Notes under the pieces: model-generated
Seen by the model: the letters and a program-made list of their open reading frames with translations, nothing else
Told to the model about the DNA's origin: nothing
The model's database searches: none
In this document: in pieces, positions 57,258-64,000 of the stretch
Layout: each line of letters starts with the position of its first letter
Position numbering within the stretch: the stretch's first letter is position 1
Made by a program: the position numbers and the translations under genes
Assembly (NCBI RefSeq): GCF_001613325.1
Contig: NZ_BDCD01000040.1
Location: forward strand, 1 to 64,000
Source: Nocardia yamanashiensis NBRC 100130
Lineage (GTDB): Bacteria; Actinomycetota; Actinomycetes; Mycobacteriales; Mycobacteriaceae
Direction of reading: 5' to 3'
Length of the DNA: 64,000 nucleotides

Positions 57258-57512
57258 ATGGCGATGCTCGCTGCGGATATGCAGATACCTCCGGCGGACG
57301 TGACCGGCCCGCTTCTTTCGCTGCTGGGCATGTTCTTGTGGCTGGTGTTCGCCGCGCTGATCGCGGCGGCGACCTGGTCGGGCGTGAAGTTCGCGCGCTT
57401 GTATGAGACGGGCGCCGGCCTCGACCGCGCCAGCACGAACCTCCTGGTGACGTGCGTGTGCAGCCTCCTCGCCTCGACCGCGTCGGCGTGGGGCGCGTTT
57501 CTGCTCCTGTGA
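57258..57512 (+). CDS. Small two-pass membrane protein, paralogue of 56963
   Basis: 84 residues from ATG 57258 (57264 possible). LLGMFLWLVFAALIAAATWS and LLVTCVCSLLASTASAWGAF are the membrane helices, and FAALIA plus WSGVKFA match the preceding protein (FAALIALTAKSGVTFA), so the pair arose by duplication. Confidence 0.7.
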   Translation: MAMLAADMQIPPADVTGPLLSLLGMFLWLVFAALIAAATWSGVKFARLYETGAGLDRASTNLLVTCVCSLLASTASAWGAFLLL

Positions 57513-57528
57513 TCCTCCGGAGGAACTG

Positions 57529-58167
57529 ATGATTTCCAGACGATTGATCGGCGCGCTACTGGCCGGGCTGCTGCTGACCGGGGCCGCCGCCGGGTGCGGT
57601 CGACACGACGATGCCGACGGCACCGCGACGGCGCATATCGACACCAGCGCCGCGCCCGCGGCGGCGAAATGGCAGTCCTATCGGGGCGTGTATGTGCCGT
57701 TCACGCAAGCGGGGCCGGCGCAGACCGGCGGGCCGGTGCCGGTGAAGTATCAGCAGACTCCGCAGGGCGCGGTGGCTGCTGCGATGCAGGCGCAAGCGCG
57801 GCTGTCGCTGGCTCCTGATGATGCATGGAGCAAGGTGGCCAACACGTTGGTCGTGGCGGGGCCGGGCCGGGATGCGTTCGCGACCGCGCGCGTGTTCGCT
57901 TCGATCACCAGCGAGACCGATCCGGCGCAGACGGCGCAGTTCCAGGGGTTCCGGATCGAGGGGTGGACGCCGGAGGCGGTCACGGTGTGGCTGGCCACGC
58001 GGATGCCGACCGGTGAGCTTTCGGCGCAGCCGAGTCGGATGCTGTGGCGGTCGGGGGATTGGAGGCTCGAGCTTCCGGCCGGGCAGAAGGCTGACGAGCA
58101 AGGCCGGGTTCCTACCGATCCGGTCGCGCTGAACACCCTCGACGGCTACACAGAATTCCATCGCTGA
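57529..58167 (+). CDS. Lipoprotein of the transfer operon
   Basis: 212 residues. Signal and lipobox TGAAAGCG (Cys23). The mature part contains KYQQTPQGAVAAAMQAQARL and RSGDWRLELPAG, which correspond to GYTRTPQGAALAAWQIIWRL and VDGDWKLRAP in the next gene, so both share one extracellular domain. GAGGAACTG precedes the ATG. Confidence 0.78.
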   Translation: MISRRLIGALLAGLLLTGAAAGCGRHDDADGTATAHIDTSAAPAAAKWQSYRGVYVPFTQAGPAQTGGPVPVKYQQTPQGAVAAAMQAQARLSLAPDDAWSKVANTLVVAGPGRDAFATARVFASITSETDPAQTAQFQGFRIEGWTPEAVTVWLATRMPTGELSAQPSRMLWRSGDWRLELPAGQKADEQGRVPTDPVALNTLDGYTEFHR

Positions 58168-58192
58168 TCGAGACGAGAGAGCAGGGGAAGCC

Positions 58193-59050
58193 GTGAAAGA
58201 CACCACCACTGAACAGGATTCGCAATCCGAAGGCACGGGCGAAGGGTGGATGCACAACCGCACCACGCTGATTTTGGCGATCGGTTTCGTGGTCCTGGTG
58301 CTCGTTGCCGCCGGAGGGGTGGCAGGTTCGCGGCTGCTGGGCGGTGGCGAGTCGAGTGACCGAAATCAGGCCGGAGGGAATTCGCAGACCGCGACCACAA
58401 CGACTTCGGGCGCGACACCGACCGGGTTCGCACCACCTTCCTCAGACCAATTGGGGCGGCCGGTGACAAGGCCCAACAACCTTGCAGGGCAAGCACTTCC
58501 GCAGAACCCGGTACCACACGGTGACTACAACTGCCCGGCGGCCCCGAACTGCGCTGTCGTCGATGCGCCCTCCGGGATGATGTGGCAGCAGGTGGGGCCA
58601 TTCACCTTGCCGTTCTCGACCTCGGACGGCCCTGCACGGATCGACGGCCCCGTTGCCGCCGGGTACACCCGCACCCCACAGGGGGCGGCATTGGCTGCGT
58701 GGCAGATCATTTGGCGACTGGCGATGTCGCGGACCTATTACGACGCGGTCGTACCGCGGCAGGTCACGGGGACCGCGCAGGATCTCGACTCGCTCACGCC
58801 GACCAAAGGCAATTGGGACATCTCGCAAAAACCGGCGTATTTCCTTCGGCCCTCGGCATTTCGGCTTACGAGTTGGGACGGTTCGCACGCGATCATTCAG
58901 TACGCGGTGCCCCAAGTGGGTGGGTCCTGGTTCAGCATGCAATTCGATGCGATCTGGGTAGATGGTGACTGGAAGCTGCGGGCGCCGGGCCCGACGGAGA
59001 ACAAGGTCAAAACGCCTGTCGCGTCCTTGGTGGGGTGGACGCCATGGTGA
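58193..59050 (+). CDS. Single-pass membrane protein sharing the domain of 57529
   Basis: 285 residues from a GTG. Short cytosolic start, membrane helix (LILAIGFVVLVLVAAGGVAG, about 25-45), Ser/Thr/Pro linker, then the 'TPQGAALAA ... DGDWKL' domain (about 150-285) with Cys pair NCPAAPNC. This is the topology of VirB8/TcpC-like assembly proteins. The next gene starts within its end. Confidence 0.78.
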   Translation: MKDTTTEQDSQSEGTGEGWMHNRTTLILAIGFVVLVLVAAGGVAGSRLLGGGESSDRNQAGGNSQTATTTTSGATPTGFAPPSSDQLGRPVTRPNNLAGQALPQNPVPHGDYNCPAAPNCAVVDAPSGMMWQQVGPFTLPFSTSDGPARIDGPVAAGYTRTPQGAALAAWQIIWRLAMSRTYYDAVVPRQVTGTAQDLDSLTPTKGNWDISQKPAYFLRPSAFRLTSWDGSHAIIQYAVPQVGGSWFSMQFDAIWVDGDWKLRAPGPTENKVKTPVASLVGWTPW

Positions 59051-60603
59051 AACGTCTGCTGGTCATCGTCGCGGTCCTCATGGCGATGATCGGTCTGGCC
59101 CCCGTGATCGCGATGGCGCAGCCGATCACAACGACTCCCGCATACCCGACGACCACGGCCCCGGCCGCGCCGACGACCACGGCCGCGCCGACGACCACCG
59201 AGACCGATCTGTACTCGGGGTGCCGAGACCTCAAGGACAACATCCCCATTCCTGGGCTCGACAAGGCTGCGGAATGGCTCTGCGATGGTGCGACTGCCGC
59301 GACAGATCCTTCAGGCGCGGCGAGTGAAGCTACGAAAGGCATCCTGGGCAAGGTTGCCGACGAGCTTGCTACTGGCTGGAAAAAGGGCATCGCTTTGATG
59401 TTCAGCTGGTGGTATCGCACGCCGATCACATCGTCGATCGGCACCGATGGAACATCGTCGTTCGTCGACTCGGTGCATTCGTATCTGCGGTATTTCCAAG
59501 TCGGAATCTTCGTCGTCAGCATGGGTTTGGCGCTGGTGCGGATTGCGTGGGCGCAGTCCGGGGCGCGTGATCAGCAGGTGATGGAGGCGGTGACCCTCGC
59601 CAAGCGCTCGGTACTGGTCTCGGGGACGTTGGTCGGGATGGCGGTCCTCGGGGACAACGCGATGCGGTCGGCGAGCACGTGGTTGCTCGAAGGATTGGCT
59701 GGTGGGGTCGATCCGTCTCAGGCTCTCGACCGGCTGATGAAGATCAACAGCCTGGGCGGTTACCTCGGCACCGGCTTGTTGTTCGTGTTCGCGCTGCTGG
59801 GGCTGTTCGGCGTGATTTCCCAGATGATGTTCATCCTCGTGCAGATCGCGGTGTCCAAGCTGGTGCTGGGGGTACTGCCGTTGGCGGCGGCCGCCTCGGG
59901 CACGGAAGCGGGCAAGCAGGCATATCGCAAGCTGCTGGCCTGGGTGGTGGTGTTCATCGTCTTCCCGCCGGCCACGGCGATCGTGTACGGCACGGCTTTC
60001 GCGTTGGCGTTCGGAAGCGATGATGCGCAAGGCGCGCTGGCGGGAATGATCCTGCTGACGCTGTCGGCACTGACCCTGCCGTCTCTGGTGCGGCTGCTGG
60101 TCCCGATGGCTGGGCAGGTCGCCGGTGGCAGTGGCGCGGCCGCCCTCGGCGGCGCGGTGCTGGCCACCGGTGCAGTGCCATTGGCGCAGCAGGCAATCAG
60201 CGGGGGCGGAGGCGGAGGGGATCGCCCATCGTCGAACGGTGGCCGCTCCGATGGAGACCGGCAGCCCTCGGGTTCGATCCCGACGCCTTCGGGTTCTCAG
60301 CCGACCACGGGCGGCGGCGGAAGCCGTAGCGGTGGCGGCAGTACCCCGCCGCCGTCGGCGGGTGCGCCTGGTGCCGCGAGCGGTGGTGGCGGCACGGCGG
60401 CGGCCGGTGCAAGCGGCGCAAGCGGCGCGGGTGCTCCGGCGGCTGGTGCGGGTGCGGCCGCTGGTCCGGTGGGAATCGCGGCGGTGGCGGTGGTCCAGGG
60501 TGCGCAGAAGGTGGCAGGTAGTGCGGCCAGCAACGTCGGTTCTCCGGAGCCGCCGCCGGGTCCGACGGGCGGGCCGGTCGGCGGCCGGTCCGATGGCAAC
60601 TAG
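59044..60603 (+). CDS. TrbL/VirB6-like polytopic channel protein
   Basis: 519 residues from ATG 59044, overlapping the previous stop by seven bases. An N-terminal signal-like helix and Thr/Pro linker precede an external loop, then about six membrane helices between 140 and 375 (VGIFVVSMGLALVRIAWAQS; LFVFALLGLFGVISQMMFIL; LLAWVVVFIVFPPATAIVYG). The last 140 residues are a Gly/Ser/Ala-rich tail. This matches the inner-membrane channel component of type IV secretion systems. Confidence 0.82.
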   Translation: MVKRLLVIVAVLMAMIGLAPVIAMAQPITTTPAYPTTTAPAAPTTTAAPTTTETDLYSGCRDLKDNIPIPGLDKAAEWLCDGATAATDPSGAASEATKGILGKVADELATGWKKGIALMFSWWYRTPITSSIGTDGTSSFVDSVHSYLRYFQVGIFVVSMGLALVRIAWAQSGARDQQVMEAVTLAKRSVLVSGTLVGMAVLGDNAMRSASTWLLEGLAGGVDPSQALDRLMKINSLGGYLGTGLLFVFALLGLFGVISQMMFILVQIAVSKLVLGVLPLAAAASGTEAGKQAYRKLLAWVVVFIVFPPATAIVYGTAFALAFGSDDAQGALAGMILLTLSALTLPSLVRLLVPMAGQVAGGSGAAALGGAVLATGAVPLAQQAISGGGGGGDRPSSNGGRSDGDRQPSGSIPTPSGSQPTTGGGGSRSGGGSTPPPSAGAPGAASGGGGTAAAGASGASGAGAPAAGAGAAAGPVGIAAVAVVQGAQKVAGSAASNVGSPEPPPGPTGGPVGGRSDGN

Positions 60604-60622
60604 AGCAGAGTAGGAGTAGCCG

Positions 60623-62152
60623 ATGGTCGAGCAGCAGATGCGCCCGGATGCGCAGCGCACCTATGGTTCCGGTCATGAGGTGAGACGCGTCTATGCTTTC
60701 GGGTTGCCACGCAAAGTCTTTATCGCCCTGGCGATTTCGGTGATCCTGGGCCTGGTGTTGACCATGCTCGGGTTCAAGATTTTCGGGCTGGTGTGGGCCA
60801 CGTGCTCGGTGCTGGCCGGTATTCCGATGAGTGTGCGGATCATGGGCAAGACTGGCTATGAGCTCGCACTACTCGAGTGGGCCTGGAGCCGAGAGAAGAA
60901 GTCGGGCCGCAATATTCTGCGCGCGGGCCCGCTCTCGCACGCGCCGGGCGGCCGCACTCGCCTGCCGGGTGTGGGAGCTGGAACCGAAATGTGGTGGGGC
61001 GTAGACAAATACGGCCGCCGTTTCGGCATGATCCGAATGCCTCAGACCGGCCAATACACTGCGGTTCTGCGATGCTCCCCCCGCGGGGTCGCCGGTATGG
61101 AGCAGGACGTGGTGAACATGATGGTTGCCCAGTGGGGCAACTTCCTCAAGCGCGTCGGTGAGCCTGGCGACGTCGCGGGGGTGGTGACCGTGGTGGAAAC
61201 CATTCCCGAGACCGGGGCGCGATTGCGGATGGAGATGGCGCGCATCACGCACCCGCACGCTCCGGACTTCGCGAAAGAGTTCGTCAGTCAGGCCGGGGCC
61301 GGACGGGCTGCGGACCGCAGCGGCCATCAAGTACATGTGCGGATGTCGATCACGTGGAACGCCCGGACCGAGGCCAAGCGCAAGGATCCGATGGTGATGG
61401 TGGGCGATCTGGCCAACCGGCTGCCGGAGCTGTGCGGGCTGCTGGCCGGGTGTCAGGTGGTGGCCGAACCGATGTCGGACTACGAGATCTCGGCGACGGT
61501 ACGACGCTGCTATGACCCGCGCGTCTCGGTGGAGACCGCTGTCGAAGGACTGGTACGCCATCGTGGCAATCCGCCTGAGGGCGAGTTCATCGACTGGGTC
61601 GATGCCGGGCCGCTGGATGCCGATGCGTTGTTGGATCGACAGACCTATGTCCATGACGGGGCGTTCTCCCGTACCTGGGTGATGGGCGCGCCGCCGTCGG
61701 GGTTCTTCAGCGAAGCCGTGCTGACCCCCTTGCTGGTCGGGCGAAGTGACGTGCCGCGCAAGCGGATCGCACTGATTCACCGGCCCCTGCCTCCAGCGGA
61801 GGCGGCCGAGAGCGTGCACGCGGATCTGTTGTCCGCGCGCGCGGAGGTCTCCACGACGCGCGCCATGGCGAGCGCGGGCGCGGAGCTGAAGGTGGTGGCG
61901 ACCAACCAGGCGCGCAGCGAACAGGCGCTCGGTGCCGGCGTCACGGATTACGGATTGCTGATCACCGTGACCGCGAGTTCGCTCAGCGAGTTGGAAGAGG
62001 TCGGCGATATCGCCAAGGACATGAGCCAAGCCGCGCAGATGAAGATCCGCCCGGCCTGGAATCAGCAGCCCGCGGCGTTCCTGGCGGCGTTGGGTGTCGG
62101 GGTGCTGCTTCCCGATCACGCCACGGTCGGCAAGACCCTGAAGGGGGAGTGA
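60623..62152 (+). CDS. SCO6880-like type IV secretion protein
   Basis: 509 residues. Two membrane helices at 30-72 (VFIALAISVILGLVLTMLGF; WATCSVLAGIPMSVRIMG) form a PrgI/VirB3-like head, followed by a large domain like the N-terminal part of VirB4 (TGQYTAVLRCSPRGVAGMEQ; DYGLLITVTASSLSELEEVG). It has no Walker motifs; the ATPase is the next gene. This split is typical of actinobacterial conjugative elements. Confidence 0.87.
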   Translation: MVEQQMRPDAQRTYGSGHEVRRVYAFGLPRKVFIALAISVILGLVLTMLGFKIFGLVWATCSVLAGIPMSVRIMGKTGYELALLEWAWSREKKSGRNILRAGPLSHAPGGRTRLPGVGAGTEMWWGVDKYGRRFGMIRMPQTGQYTAVLRCSPRGVAGMEQDVVNMMVAQWGNFLKRVGEPGDVAGVVTVVETIPETGARLRMEMARITHPHAPDFAKEFVSQAGAGRAADRSGHQVHVRMSITWNARTEAKRKDPMVMVGDLANRLPELCGLLAGCQVVAEPMSDYEISATVRRCYDPRVSVETAVEGLVRHRGNPPEGEFIDWVDAGPLDADALLDRQTYVHDGAFSRTWVMGAPPSGFFSEAVLTPLLVGRSDVPRKRIALIHRPLPPAEAAESVHADLLSARAEVSTTRAMASAGAELKVVATNQARSEQALGAGVTDYGLLITVTASSLSELEEVGDIAKDMSQAAQMKIRPAWNQQPAAFLAALGVGVLLPDHATVGKTLKGE

Positions 62153-62156
62153 CGAC

Positions 62157-63860
62157 ATGGGCATGATCTACCGGCCTCGCCGGTTCTACGAAGACCGGGT
62201 GCGCCGGTCCTGGCAGTCGCGGACCCCGAAGCCGCAGGCGGCGGCTGCGGATGCGCTGGCGGTGGGTCGGCGGCGGCGGCGCGCCGAAGCACGCGAACGT
62301 GAGCAGGCCAAGCACGCGAAGTACCGTGCCGAGATCGCCAAGCGTGATCCCTCCCGGCGAGAACCGAAGTGGCGCAAGTCCTACAAGCTGTCGCATCGGG
62401 GCCTGGAGGGCGTCGGCGGCGGCGCTATGGGAGTGATCGACCCGCCCCCGCGGTTCCGGGCGACCACCGTTCAAGCCTGCGGCATGTTTCCTTTCACCAT
62501 CGGCGACACGCACCCGCTGATCGGTACACCGTTGGGTGACAACCTCAATACCGGCGGCACGATGTGCTACGACCCGACCTCGGCCACCTACACCAGCCGT
62601 CTGCAAGTCACGCCGTCGTTGTTCGTATTGGGCCTGCCGTCGTTCGGCAAGTCCTCGCTGGCACGCAAGATCGTGCTGGGCGATATCGCGGCCGGGCGCA
62701 CGCCGTACATCTTCGCCGACACCAAGGGCGAATACACCTCGCTCGTAGAGGATCTCGGCGGCGTGGTGATCCGGCTCGGCCACGGCCACGGCCACCTCAA
62801 CCCGCTGGCGGTGGGCGCGCTCGGATCGATCGTGCCGCGCCTGATGGCGGCAGGTCGCCCGGACCTGGCCGCCGGGGTGCGCACGGAAGTGCTGGCGCGG
62901 CGGCGGCGACTGGTACAGGGCTTGTGCGAGATCGAGCGCGGGGAAGCGCTCGCGCAGCTCGAACGCAACATTCTGGGTCAAGCGCTGCGGATGCTCGATG
63001 AAGATCCGGCCTACGGTCCGGACAATCCGCCGCTGATCGAGGATCTGTCACGGCTGATCGAGTCCGCACCTGAGCAGTTGGTGCGCCGTGCCCGGGCCCG
63101 CAGCGGCGAGGCGTACGAAGACACCGTGCGCGGGCTGCTGGCGACCCTGGATGCCTTGCTGGACGGCGATTTGGGCTCGGTGTTCGCCGGGCACACCAGC
63201 AATCCTCTGGACCTGGGCACGGCCGCGCCGGTGGCGGTGTGCGTGGATATCTCGAGCTTGTCAGCCAGTGATGAAAAGCTGTTGGCCGCAGTGATGTTCG
63301 CCTGCTGGGAGGACGGCTTCGGCGCGGTCGAAGCCGCGCACACGCTCGCGGATGCCGGGCTGGCCCCGCAACGGACGTTCCTCACGGTCATTGACGAGTT
63401 GTGGCGGGTGCTCAACGCCGGGCCCGGCATGGTCGAGCGGATTAACGCAACCACCCGCCTGACCCGCACATTGGGGACGGCGCTGATGATGATCACGCAC
63501 ACGGTCAAGGATCTCGAGTCGCTGGATTCGGAGTCCGATGTGAAGAAGGCCAAGGGCTTCATCGAGAGAGCCGGGGCGGTCATCGTGGGCGCGCTGCCGC
63601 GCGATGAGATGGCCGCGCTCGATGCCATCATTCCGTTCACGGCGACCGATCGCGACATGGTGTCGTCCTGGTCGACGCCGGGGATGTACGACCCGGCGAC
63701 CGGCCGACAGGCTGCGAGCCCTGGGCGCGGAAAGTTCTTGTTGCGCATCGGAACTCAGCGTTCACCGGGTGTGCCGTTCCGGACCGAATTTACGAAGATC
63801 GAGCAAACTCGGGGCTGGCACGATACCGACACTCGGTTTGCGGGGGTGCGTGCAGCATGA
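62157..63860 (+). CDS. VirB4/TraC-like secretion ATPase
   Basis: 567 residues. Basic N-terminus, Walker A GLPSFGKSS (159-167), IFADTKGEYTSL, Walker B TFLTVIDELWRVL with Asp413-Glu414, then the sensor segment MMITHTVKDLESLDSES. The protein energises substrate passage and channel assembly. It begins four bases after the SCO6880-like gene, with which it would form the complete VirB4 unit. The stop overlaps the next start (ATGA). Confidence 0.9.
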   Translation: MGMIYRPRRFYEDRVRRSWQSRTPKPQAAAADALAVGRRRRRAEAREREQAKHAKYRAEIAKRDPSRREPKWRKSYKLSHRGLEGVGGGAMGVIDPPPRFRATTVQACGMFPFTIGDTHPLIGTPLGDNLNTGGTMCYDPTSATYTSRLQVTPSLFVLGLPSFGKSSLARKIVLGDIAAGRTPYIFADTKGEYTSLVEDLGGVVIRLGHGHGHLNPLAVGALGSIVPRLMAAGRPDLAAGVRTEVLARRRRLVQGLCEIERGEALAQLERNILGQALRMLDEDPAYGPDNPPLIEDLSRLIESAPEQLVRRARARSGEAYEDTVRGLLATLDALLDGDLGSVFAGHTSNPLDLGTAAPVAVCVDISSLSASDEKLLAAVMFACWEDGFGAVEAAHTLADAGLAPQRTFLTVIDELWRVLNAGPGMVERINATTRLTRTLGTALMMITHTVKDLESLDSESDVKKAKGFIERAGAVIVGALPRDEMAALDAIIPFTATDRDMVSSWSTPGMYDPATGRQAASPGRGKFLLRIGTQRSPGVPFRTEFTKIEQTRGWHDTDTRFAGVRAA

Positions 63861-64000
63861 GCAATCAACGAGTTCCCTCGAGTACCGATCGTCCGATCTA
63901 TGTCGGCGAGTCCAATACTGGTCTGTACGCGATGCTTGCTCTGGTCCTGGCGTGGGTGGACGCGACGGTGACGGTGTGGCTGTCGTTGTGGCTCGGCGGC
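63857..64000 (+). CDS. Membrane protein start, truncated by window edge
   Basis: 48 residues visible (MSNQRVPSSTDRPIYVGESN and on), with a hydrophobic helix TGLYAMLALVLAWVDATVTV starting near residue 21. In related loci the VirD4-type coupling protein or a further membrane component follows VirB4, and a coupling protein is still missing from this window, so that is the first guess. Confidence 0.6.
   Translation, partial: MSNQRVPSSTDRPIYVGESNTGLYAMLALVLAWVDATVTVWLSLWLGG

Overview
The window is high-GC actinobacterial DNA and reads as most of a conjugative plasmid, or a plasmid-like integrative element, from a mycolate-containing genus. Nocardia is most likely, Rhodococcus or a relative next. 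The pointers are proteins with EspR-like XRE, DUF5753/DUF397, DUF4254, DUF4192 and MAB_1171c-type signatures, a secreted cutinase-like protein, and an SCO6880/VirB4 secretion locus. No rRNA, tRNA, insertion sequence or CRISPR array was recognised.

Layout. (1) 1-2 kb: a MobP-like relaxase (its C-terminus runs off the left edge), a MobC-like accessory protein and a hairpin-rich candidate oriT at 1471-1531. (2) 2-17 kb: a block of about 22 almost entirely minus-strand genes reading toward oriT. It contains an ArdC-type antirestriction protein, an SSB-like protein, two stand-alone DnaB-N-like proteins, a large ParB-like protein, three DUF4192-type proteins, two zinc-ribbon proteins and many unknowns. 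This is the layout of a plasmid leading region, whose genes act first in the recipient. Several promoters here share a CGTAAGAAA element, and two operons are preceded by paralogous non-coding blocks that each carry a 27-bp-stem hairpin. (3) 17-22 kb: small unknown genes, a membrane/zinc-finger gene pair behind a probable attenuator, and a Phd/YefM-like gene. (4) 22-27 kb: an XRE-DUF5753/DUF397 regulator operon, then a plus-strand run with resolvase-like and DUF4254 proteins. (5) 26.8-32.7 kb: a radical-SAM RiPP locus: an intact second-type glycyl-tRNA synthetase, a 37-residue precursor peptide missed by ordinary gene calling, two SPASM radical SAM enzymes (one with a fused PqqD-like domain), a TrmO/TsaA-like protein and a PhyH-family oxygenase.

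(6) 32.7-42 kb: the maintenance region. It has a low-coding stretch, a twelve-unit 12-bp iteron array (probable centromere) just upstream of parA and its partner gene, a KfrA-like coiled-coil protein with a large operator, an OST-HTH protein, a primase-polymerase type replication initiator and a small RHH-like protein upstream of it. (7) 42-49.3 kb: a methyltransferase, then two copies of an XRE / ImmA-type protease / MAB_1171c-type membrane protein module around an FAD monooxygenase. (8) 49.4-64 kb: a long plus-strand transfer operon behind a good promoter. It encodes secreted and lipoprotein components, two P-loop-like proteins, a cutinase-like protein, a three-domain peptidoglycan hydrolase, two small pilin-like membrane proteins, a TrbL/VirB6-like channel protein, an SCO6880-like protein and a VirB4 ATPase. 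A further gene runs off the right edge.

How it fits together. The relaxosome would nick at oriT and send the leading region in first (antirestriction, SSB). The 49-64 kb operon would build the mating channel and locally open the wall. Rep, ParA/ParB-like and KfrA-like proteins would replicate and segregate the element. The RiPP locus and the XRE/ImmA modules are cargo. The observations I rate most interesting are the paired covarying hairpins upstream of the two leading-region operons (candidate single-strand promoters), a five-copy dispersed structured repeat, the shared CGTAAGAAA regulon, and the RiPP locus containing two tRNA-related enzymes.
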